Assembly (NCBI GenBank): GCA_021814355.1
Contig: JAKAIJ010000119.1
Location: forward strand, 1-7,729
Length of the DNA: 7,729 nt
Direction of reading: 5' to 3'
Source: Acidobacteriota bacterium
GTDB taxonomy: Bacteria > Acidobacteriota > UBA4820 > DSQY01
Positions within the stretch are counted from its first letter, which is position 1; each line of letters starts with the position of its first letter. This document shows, one piece after another, positions 1-4,931 of this stretch. Below the pieces are notes generated by a model. It searched no databases and was not told the DNA's origin. It saw nothing but the letters and a program-made list of their open reading frames with translations. Both the position numbers and the translations under genes were made by a program.

Positions 1-1
1 G

Positions 2-679
2 CTGGCGGACGCGCTCCTGCCGGTCTCCCACGCCGACCTCACCTTTCCCTACAAGCTGCGCAAGTTCCGAGACGGCGCCGAAAGGGAGATGCCCGAGCGC
101 CACCTCTGCTGGCTGGGGGCCTGGTCTCCCGAGGCGGCGCGGGCGTTGGCGCCGGGCGCGGCCGCGGGCGAGGTGGCTCCGCTGGGCTGGATTCCGCCCC
201 CCCCGTTCCAGGACGCGGTTACCCAGGCCCAGTGGCTCGACCTGCACACCTATCTGCTGGAGGACATCCTCGCCAAGGTGGACCGGGCCAGCATGCTCTG
301 CTCCCTCGAGGCGCGCGTCCCCCTGCTCGCCCCCGCCGTCGTGCGGCTCGCCTTCTCCATGCCCGCCGCCTGGAAGCTGGAGGGGCGCTCAGGCAAGCGG
401 ATCTTCAAGGAGGCCTTCGCGGGGGACCTCCCCGCGGGCTTCCTCGACCGCCCCAAGAAGGGCTTCGGCATCCCCCTCGCTCGGTGGCTCTGCGGCCCCC
501 TGCGGCCCTTCGCCGAGGAGTGCCTCTCGGAAAAGGCCGCGAGGGAGCTCCCCTTCCTGCGGTTCGAGGAGCCGCGCCGACTCTGGTGTGAGCACCTGGC
601 GCGGCGGGCGGACCACCGCAAGCCCCTCTGGGCGTTCCTGACCGCGGTGGCCTGGGGCCGCCGCTGGAGGGTCGCGTGA
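2..679 (+). CDS. asnB: Asparagine synthase (glutamine-hydrolysing), C-terminal part; 5' end outside window
   Basis: This is the last 225 codons of an AsnB-type enzyme; the frame is open from base 2, so the glutaminase domain and the ATP-binding loop lie upstream. Family members move ammonia from glutamine to an ATP-activated carboxylate, making asparagine or, in surface-polysaccharide loci, an amidated sugar or lipid. The family signature is visible at about 253-330: YLLEDILAKVDRASM followed by SLEARVP. Next come the SGKRIFKEAF and LPAGFLDRPKKGFGIPLARWL-type segments (about 388-490) that are typical of the synthetase domain. One oddity is that the aspartate normally following EARVP(F/L)L is alanine here (codon 329-331). 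Its stop overlaps the GTG start of the methyltransferase by 4 bases, which suggests translational coupling. The family assignment is firm. The true substrate is unknown, and the neighbours favour glycan modification over free asparagine synthesis. Confidence 0.92.
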   Translation: MADALLPVSHADLTFPYKLRKFRDGAEREMPERHLCWLGAWSPEAARALAPGAAAGEVAPLGWIPPPPFQDAVTQAQWLDLHTYLLEDILAKVDRASMLCSLEARVPLLAPAVVRLAFSMPAAWKLEGRSGKRIFKEAFAGDLPAGFLDRPKKGFGIPLARWLCGPLRPFAEECLSEKAARELPFLRFEEPRRLWCEHLARRADHRKPLWAFLTAVAWGRRWRVA

Positions 680-1671
680 GCCTGCCTCCGCCGGGGTGGG
701 TCCTCTGTCCCGCCTGCCGGGGCCCCCTTGCGCCCGCCGGGGGCCCCGCCATGGCCTGCGCCGCCTGCGGCCGGAGTTACCCGTTCGTGGACGGCGTCCT
801 CGAGCTCGCCCGGGACGAAGAGGCCCGGGGGGAGGAGGCGGCCCAGACGGTCCGCCAGTTCGGCGACTCCTGGCACCTCCACGCCCACGTGGCCGAGTAC
901 CACGAGCGCCAGTTCCTGGACTGGATTTCGCCCCTGACCCCCGCGGACTTCGCCGGAAAGGCCGTCCTGGAGGCAGGGTGCGGAAAGGGGCGCCACACCC
1001 GGACCGTCTCCGGGTGGGGACCGGCGCACCTCTTCGCCGTGGACCTCTCCCGCGCGGTCTACCTGGCCGCGGCCAACACCCAGCAGGCGCCCCAGACGCA
1101 CGCCGTCCGGGCGGACCTTCTGGACCTTCCCTTCCCGGACGGCCGGTTCGACGCGGTCTTCTGCGTCGGGGTCCTCCACCACCTGGCCGACCCGGAGGCC
1201 GGGCTCCGGGGACTCTGGCGGATCCTGAAGCCGGGCGGGACGCTCTGCCTCTGGGTCTACGCGCGGGAGGGGAACGGCTGGGTGGTCCGGTTGGTGGACC
1301 CGCTGCGGAGGGGAATCACCTCCCGGATCCCGACCCGTCTCTTGAGGATCCTGACCTGGCCCCTCGCGGTTTTCCTCTACCTCCTGCTCAAGACCCTCTA
1401 CCGACCCGCCAGCGGACACGGAAAGAGGCTCCCGGGATGGCTTCCCTACGCCACCTACCTCGTCTACATTTCGAGGTTTCCCTTCCGGGAGGTGGAACAC
1501 ATCGTGCTCGACCACCTCTGCCCCCCCATCGCCCACTACCTCCGGCGCGAGACTCTTGAAGGATGGCTTAATGCCCTTCATTGTCAAGAATTACGAATGA
1601 GGTGGCACAACCGGAACTCCTGGAACGCGGTGGCCGTGAAGCCGGACTCACCGGGCGGCTCGCCATCTTGA
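676..1671 (+). CDS. SAM-dependent class I methyltransferase with N-terminal Trm112-like zinc ribbon
   Basis: A 331-residue cytoplasmic methyltransferase. The N-terminus has two CxxC pairs (Cys11/Cys14 and Cys28/Cys31) followed by SYPFVDGVLEL, the pattern of a Trm112-like zinc ribbon. The Rossmann methyltransferase domain follows: motif I VLEAGCGKG at residues 97-105, the ribose-binding acidic residue Asp123 in FAVDLS, FDAVFCVGVLHHL at 158-170, and LKPGG at 184-188, as in the Methyltransf_11 type. A hydrophobic patch near 228-242 may touch the membrane. The C-terminal HNRNSWNAVAVKP is common in such proteins. The GTG start at 676 overlaps the upstream stop (GTGA) and has a GGAGGG Shine-Dalgarno at 666-671, so it is well supported. 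Proteins of this build often sit in O-antigen or exopolysaccharide clusters, where the likely acceptor is a sugar or lipid-linked intermediate. The acceptor cannot be read from the sequence. Confidence 0.9.
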   Translation: MSLPPPGWVLCPACRGPLAPAGGPAMACAACGRSYPFVDGVLELARDEEARGEEAAQTVRQFGDSWHLHAHVAEYHERQFLDWISPLTPADFAGKAVLEAGCGKGRHTRTVSGWGPAHLFAVDLSRAVYLAAANTQQAPQTHAVRADLLDLPFPDGRFDAVFCVGVLHHLADPEAGLRGLWRILKPGGTLCLWVYAREGNGWVVRLVDPLRRGITSRIPTRLLRILTWPLAVFLYLLLKTLYRPASGHGKRLPGWLPYATYLVYISRFPFREVEHIVLDHLCPPIAHYLRRETLEGWLNALHCQELRMRWHNRNSWNAVAVKPDSPGGSPS

Positions 1672-1684
1672 GCTGCCTCGGGGT

Positions 1685-1700
1685 TGGCATTTTTCTTGCT
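1685..1700 (+). promoter_or_regulatory. Sigma-54 (-24/-12) promoter of the first pilin gene
   Basis: The bases TGGCAT-TTTTC-TTGCT match the RpoN consensus TGGCAC-N5-TTGCW with one mismatch (the sixth base). The invariant GG is at 1686-1687 and the invariant GC at 1698-1699, with exactly 10 bases between them. The preceding T also fits the Y of the longer consensus. Transcription would start near 1711, about 22 bases before the pilin ATG at 1733. The short T-rich run stands out in a very GC-rich region. Sigma-54 control of pilin genes is well known from Pseudomonas, Geobacter and Myxococcus. The site lies just after the methyltransferase stop. Confidence 0.75.
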
Positions 1701-1732
1701 GTCCTCGTCTCCGTCAAGATCGGGGGTCCCTG

Positions 1733-2317
1733 ATGCGCAAGCAGTCCGGTTTCACCCTTATTGAACTGCTTATCGTGGTGGCGATCATCGGCATCATCGC
1801 CGCCATCGCCGTCCCCAACTTGCTCGACGCTATCGAACGGTCCCGTCAGAAGCGCTCCACCAGCGAGATCCGGACCATGGTGGTGGCCATGCAGGCCTTC
1901 GCCGTGGACTACGGAGGCTACCCGAACTCGACCCACAACGGGGACCCCTTCGTGACCTGGCCCCTCGTGGCGGACGCCACCGGACCGGTCATCATCCCGA
2001 GCCTCATCCAGGCGGTCCCCCCCCGGGACGGGTGGAACATCCCCTACACCTACGGGGCGGGTCCCGACAGCACGGTCATCCAGGGCAGCCTGGGGGAGCC
2101 CATCGCCAGCCGTTTCGTCATCTACTCCCTCGGTTCCGACAAATCGCCGGGCGGCGGAACGGACGGCTCCGCTCCCGCCCCCGCCATCCAGGCGAGCTGG
2201 TGCCAGGAGCCGCCTGTGGCCCTGGGGACGATGATCACCCACTGTTACGAGTCGGATATCCTCTGGGGGGACGCCCACTTCGTCCAGTCCCCCGACGGAA
2301 AGCAGCGAAAGTGCTGA
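1733..2317 (+). CDS. Prepilin: type IV pilin / GspG-like pseudopilin (copy 1)
   Basis: A 194-residue secreted pilin subunit. Residues 1-6 (MRKQSG) form a very short leader. A PilD-type peptidase would cut after Gly6 and methylate Phe7, and the essential Glu at mature position +5 is Glu11 (GFTLIELL). A hydrophobic helix covers about 7-30, followed by an amphipathic helix (DAIERSRQKRSTSE) and a GspG-like pattern, MQAF..DYGGYPN, then DGW..PYTY. The distal part has Cys157, Cys171 (in THCY) and a terminal Cys194; the last two are shared with copy 2 and could form a C-terminal disulfide loop. Length exceeds typical GspG (about 140). The first 45 residues match copy 2 at 43 positions. The start is fixed by the leader; the Shine-Dalgarno is only GGGGGT (1722-1727). 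Whether it belongs to a pilus or a secretion pseudopilus is undecided. Confidence 0.92.
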   Translation: MRKQSGFTLIELLIVVAIIGIIAAIAVPNLLDAIERSRQKRSTSEIRTMVVAMQAFAVDYGGYPNSTHNGDPFVTWPLVADATGPVIIPSLIQAVPPRDGWNIPYTYGAGPDSTVIQGSLGEPIASRFVIYSLGSDKSPGGGTDGSAPAPAIQASWCQEPPVALGTMITHCYESDILWGDAHFVQSPDGKQRKC

Positions 2318-2337
2318 CGGAAACGGCGCATGCGGAT

Positions 2338-2352
2338 GGACATCGTTTGTCA
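2338..2352. promoter_or_regulatory. Palindromic operator-like site 1, GGACA-N5-TGTCA (candidate enhancer-binding-protein site)
   Basis: The bases GGACA TCGTT TGTCA contain the inverted repeat GACA-N5-TGTC. The site lies in the 143-base gap between the two pilin genes, centred about 96 bases before the expected start of the pilin-2 transcript. The same 10 specified bases recur at 2362-2376. NtrC-family activators such as PilR bind paired upstream sites at about this distance from sigma-54 promoters, and published PilR sites in Pseudomonas contain TGTC cores. Assignment to such an activator is inference. Confidence 0.5.
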
Positions 2353-2361
2353 CCCGCCAAC

Positions 2362-2376
2362 GGACACGGTATGTCA
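2362..2376. promoter_or_regulatory. Palindromic operator-like site 2, GGACA-N5-TGTCA
   Basis: The bases GGACA CGGTA TGTCA repeat the element at 2338-2352 with the same half-sites and the same 5-base spacer length but a different spacer sequence. The centre-to-centre distance is 24 bp, a little over two helical turns, so two bound dimers would sit on roughly similar faces. Its centre is about 72 bases before the expected pilin-2 start site and 46 bases before the -24 element. A conserved half-site with a changed spacer is what a protein-binding site, rather than a simple duplication, would look like. Confidence 0.5.
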
Positions 2377-2414
2377 GAGTCGGGGGAATTTGGTGCAGGT
2401 GGAGCGCTTTTTCA

Positions 2415-2430
2415 TGGCATGGTGATTGCA
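2415..2430 (+). promoter_or_regulatory. Sigma-54 (-24/-12) promoter of the second pilin gene
   Basis: The bases TGGCAT-GGTGA-TTGCA match TGGCAC-N5-TTGCW with the same single mismatch as the copy-1 promoter. GG is at 2416-2417 and GC at 2428-2429, with the required 10-base separation. The expected start of transcription is near 2441, leaving a leader of about 20 bases that contains a strong Shine-Dalgarno. The distance from GC to ATG (32 bases) is nearly that of copy 1 (34 bases), so the whole promoter-gene unit appears duplicated. Confidence 0.78.
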
Positions 2431-2448
2431 GTTCTCGTCGAGATGAAG

Positions 2449-2454
2449 AGGAGG
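2449..2454 (+). promoter_or_regulatory. Strong ribosome-binding site of pilin copy 2
   Basis: AGGAGG, continuing as TGA, is a full match to the anti-Shine-Dalgarno and lies 6 bases before the ATG at 2461. Copy 1 has only a weak G-rich match, which suggests that copy 2 is the more heavily translated pilin. Confidence 0.85.
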
Positions 2455-2460
2455 TGACGC

Positions 2461-3048
2461 ATGCGGAAACAGAGAGGTTTTACCCTGATCGAGCTTCTGA
2501 TCGTCGTGGCGATCATCGGCATCATCGCCGCGATCGCCATCCCCAACCTGCTCGACGCCATCGAGCGGTCGCGCCAGAAACGCTCCACGTCGGAGGTCAA
2601 GAGCCTGGCGAACTCCATGCAGTCCTTCAGCACGGACTACGGCGGGTACCCCAACGCCACCCACAACGGCGACCCGGCCGTGCAGTGGATCTTCAACGAC
2701 GCCGCCGGTTCCCCGGCCATCGTGCCCGACTACATCCAGGCCGTTCCGCCGATGGACGGTTGGAAGGTGCCCTACACCTTCAACTCCGGCGTTGCGAGCG
2801 CGACGATCAACCCGCAGCTGGGCGAGACCGTCTGCACGCACTTCACCTTGGGCTGCATGGGCAACGACCGCGCCAGCGGCGGCGGCACCGACCCGGGCGT
2901 AGCAGGTTATGCGGCCATAAACGCGGCCTGGAACGTGGCGGCCCCCACCAACGCGGGCACGCTGCAGACCCACTGCTACCAGTCCGACATCGTCTGGGGC
3001 GACTCCTCCTTCCTGCAGTCCCCCGACGGGAAGCAGAAGAACTGCTAG
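2461..3048 (+). CDS. Prepilin: type IV pilin / GspG-like pseudopilin (copy 2)
   Basis: A 195-residue prepilin, the tandem paralogue of the gene at 1733. The leader is MRKQRG, with cleavage after Gly6, mature Phe7 and Glu11 at +5; the membrane helix runs to about residue 30 and is almost identical to copy 1. Shared downstream blocks are DYGGYPN.THNGDP, IQAVPP.DGW..PYT, GGGTD and the C-terminal block from THCY to SPDGKQ ending in Cys. Cys172 and Cys195 correspond to Cys171 and Cys194 of copy 1, while Cys125 and Cys132 are private to copy 2. The middle of the protein has diverged, and overall identity by eye is about half. It has its own sigma-54 promoter, paired palindromes and a perfect Shine-Dalgarno, and an intrinsic terminator follows 22 bases after the stop. 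These features favour a highly expressed, regulated structural pilin, though a GspG-like pseudopilin role remains possible. Confidence 0.94.
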   Translation: MRKQRGFTLIELLIVVAIIGIIAAIAIPNLLDAIERSRQKRSTSEVKSLANSMQSFSTDYGGYPNATHNGDPAVQWIFNDAAGSPAIVPDYIQAVPPMDGWKVPYTFNSGVASATINPQLGETVCTHFTLGCMGNDRASGGGTDPGVAGYAAINAAWNVAAPTNAGTLQTHCYQSDIVWGDSSFLQSPDGKQKNC

Positions 3049-3070
3049 TCTCCCTTCAGGCTTCATCCAG

Positions 3071-3106
3071 GGCGGGCAGGGTTTCCCTGCCCGCCTTCTC
3101 TTTGTT
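3071..3106 (+). terminator. Rho-independent terminator closing the pilin cassette
   Basis: A perfect 11-bp stem, GGCGGGCAGGG (3071-3081) and CCCTGCCCGCC (3085-3095), encloses a TTT loop and is followed by the T-rich tract TTCTCTTTGTT (3096-3106). It begins 22 bases after the stop of pilin copy 2 and 66 bases before the next gene. It therefore separates the pilin transcript from the glycosyltransferase genes. Confidence 0.92.
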
Positions 3107-3171
3107 AGAGTGTTCCGGGGACCGCCCGTGCCCGTCGCCGCCCGATTCCGCGCCATCAACAGCCTGACGAA

Positions 3172-4836
3172 ATGAGAGGCTTCCGCCTGAGGCAGACCCG
3201 GCGGACGAACCCGTGGCCGGACGCGGGGGGGGGGCGGCTCGGCCGGGCCCTCCTGGCGCTCGCCTGGCTCTCGTGCGCCCTCTACTTTCTCCAAGTCCTC
3301 AACTGCACCCTCACCCTCAGGGACGACGGCATCCAGGCCCTGGGCGCCTGGAGAATCGCCGCGGGGGAGATGCCCTACCGGGACTTCTTCGAGATCGTCC
3401 CCCCCGTTTCCATGCTCCCCACGGCCCTGACGTTCGCCCTTTTCGGTCCCGGCGTCCTCGCGTGGCGCTTCAACGCCCTCGCGGTGGGTCTCTTTCTGCT
3501 CTGGGCTTCGGACGCCCTGCTGGTCCACCTCGGCACCGGAAGGACCCTGCGGGTGGCGGGGCTCCTCTTCCTGGGCGCGTTCGGGGTCGCCTTCTGGGCC
3601 ATCCCGAGCCACCATTGGTACGCCGACGCATTCCAACTCGCGGCCATGGCTCTGCTCGCCCGGGGGGCGGGGTCGCCCCGGCCTGCGTGGACGGCGTTCG
3701 GGGCGGGGGCGCTCACCGCCCTCTCCTGTTTTTCGATGCAGGATCAGGGCGGCTACTTCCTGCTCGGCCTCGGCCTCTTCTTTTTCCCCTGGATTCCGGA
3801 CCACGCCGCCCGAAAGCGGCTCTTTCTGGGGTGGTGCACGGGGGGACTTGTGATCGCCGCGGCCCTCTTGGCCTGGCTTCTTCCGAGCGTCTCCCCCGGC
3901 GCGCTGTGGGACCAGTGGTTCCGGTTCCCCCTCGCCCACTACAAGGAGGTCGCCAGCAACAGCCAGGGGCTCTTCGGCGGGATGGGGCTGCTCGCCACCT
4001 TCTGGTCGGACGGGCGGTGGACCGGAGCTCCGCTCTACGCCCTCTCGCTTTCGGGGGCCGCCCTGGTCATGTTCGCTCTGCCCTTCGCCGCGCCCATCGC
4101 CCTGCTGGCCGCGGCGTGGCGTCGCCGGCTTCCGCGGGAGACCGCCGGCCTGCTGGGGGCCGGGGCCGGGGCCGCGGTGGGATGCGCCCTCCACCGCTGG
4201 TCGCTCACCAACCTCAACTGGGCGACCCCCGCCCTCCTCGTCGCCCTCCTGGCGGCGCTCCCCCGGGCCGGCAAAGAGCGCCCGCAGGGGCGCGGGGCGC
4301 TCCTGCGCGGGAGCGTCGCCGCCCTCCTCGGCCTCATCGCGGCGGTCTACGGCGGCGTGCTCTTTCTCGAGGCGCGCCGGGGGCTTACGAACCCCATCGA
4401 GACGCCGGCCGGGACGGTCCACGCCCTCGCCTCCTCCGAGGCGGCGGAGCTGCGGGCGGTGGTGGGCGCCGTGGAGGAGTACGTCCCCAAGGGAGCGCCT
4501 CTCTTCTGCCGGGGCTTTCTCCCCACGGTCAACTTCCTCACGCTGCGGCCCAACCCGACGCGGTTCAACCTCCTGCTCCACCCCGGGTACAACACCGACG
4601 AGCAGGCCGAGGAGGTGATCCGCTCGCTGGAGGCCCGCAAGGAGGCCCACGTGCTCGTAGCCGGCGACGTTCTGCGGGGGACTCCGGTGGAGGACTTCCT
4701 GCTGGATCACTACTTCCCGGTCTGGTCCGGCGGACCCTACCGCCTCCTGAGGCGCAGGCCGGAGGCGGTCTCTCCCTCGCCGTCCGCTCCCACCGCCACC
4801 GACCCGGCCGCGACGCCGACCCCGCCGCGGCGGTGA
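3172..4836 (+). CDS. Multi-pass membrane glycosyltransferase-like protein, GT39/PMT-like (tandem copy A)
   Basis: A 554-residue inner-membrane protein with roughly ten or more hydrophobic segments and a soluble C-terminal part. Proteins of this build (GT-C fold) transfer sugars from polyprenyl-phosphate donors on the periplasmic side. After the first membrane helix (about 24-44) the outer loop carries Asp51-Asp52-Gly and YRDFFEIVPP (69-78), the position of catalytic acids in GT39/ArnT-like enzymes. Further motifs shared with the two downstream copies are PSHHW (His147, His148), QDQGG (190-194), HRWSLTNLNWA (from 341) and RPNPT (459-463). The last 25 residues are a Pro/Ser/Thr/Ala-rich tail not seen in copy B. 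The ATG has no clear Shine-Dalgarno, but no start codon lies further upstream before the in-frame stop at 3106. It opens a new unit after the terminator. Donor and acceptor are unknown. Confidence 0.85.
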   Translation: MRGFRLRQTRRTNPWPDAGGGRLGRALLALAWLSCALYFLQVLNCTLTLRDDGIQALGAWRIAAGEMPYRDFFEIVPPVSMLPTALTFALFGPGVLAWRFNALAVGLFLLWASDALLVHLGTGRTLRVAGLLFLGAFGVAFWAIPSHHWYADAFQLAAMALLARGAGSPRPAWTAFGAGALTALSCFSMQDQGGYFLLGLGLFFFPWIPDHAARKRLFLGWCTGGLVIAAALLAWLLPSVSPGALWDQWFRFPLAHYKEVASNSQGLFGGMGLLATFWSDGRWTGAPLYALSLSGAALVMFALPFAAPIALLAAAWRRRLPRETAGLLGAGAGAAVGCALHRWSLTNLNWATPALLVALLAALPRAGKERPQGRGALLRGSVAALLGLIAAVYGGVLFLEARRGLTNPIETPAGTVHALASSEAAELRAVVGAVEEYVPKGAPLFCRGFLPTVNFLTLRPNPTRFNLLLHPGYNTDEQAEEVIRSLEARKEAHVLVAGDVLRGTPVEDFLLDHYFPVWSGGPYRLLRRRPEAVSPSPSAPTATDPAATPTPPRR

Positions 4837-4918
4837 CTCCGCCCACGGGCGCGCTGGCCCGGCAAGGGCGCTCATACGCCTGTGGGGCCTGCGTCTTGCG
4901 GTAAGATAACCCCTGTTT

Positions 4919-4924
4919 GAGGAG
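4919..4924 (+). promoter_or_regulatory. Ribosome-binding site that sets the start of copy B
   Basis: GAGGAG lies 7 bases before the ATG at 4932. A TTG at 4917 in the same frame would include this motif in the coding region and has no good Shine-Dalgarno of its own, so 4932 is preferred. In the preceding 80-base gap (4837-4916) I see only a weak -10-like TAAGAT (4902-4907) without a matching -35 element. Confidence 0.7.
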
Positions 4925-4931
4925 CGGGAGG

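Noticed and set aside
250..1587. A 445-codon - strand open frame opposite asnB and the methyltransferase.
   Set aside because: Low-complexity composition, no motif, and fully covered by two well-supported + strand genes.
1602..1733. A small GTG-started frame of 43 codons with one hydrophobic segment whose TGA overlaps the pilin-1 ATG (TGATG).
   Set aside because: It overlaps the methyltransferase end and runs across the sigma-54 promoter, whose T-rich bases largely create the hydrophobic stretch; it also lacks a well-placed Shine-Dalgarno. If transcription starts at 1711 it could not be translated from that message.
2347..2375. A sigma-70-like pair, TTGTCA and TATGTC, with a 17-base spacer.
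   Set aside because: The -10 match is poor (3 of 6), and both hexamers are parts of the two palindromes, which together with the sigma-54 promoter explain the bases better.
2371..2457. A 28-codon ATG-started frame ending inside the pilin-2 Shine-Dalgarno.
   Set aside because: It begins inside the second palindrome, upstream of the predicted transcript start, and has no ribosome-binding site or recognisable content.
4867..4880. A small hairpin, GGCG-CTCATA-CGCC, in the gap between glycosyltransferase copies A and B.
   Set aside because: The stem is only 4 bp and no T tract follows, so there is no basis to call a terminator or riboswitch.
3213..4904. A 563-codon + strand frame overlapping glycosyltransferase copy A.
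   Set aside because: Arg/Pro/Gly-rich shadow in the wrong frame; the frame starting at 3172 carries the membrane helices and conserved motifs.
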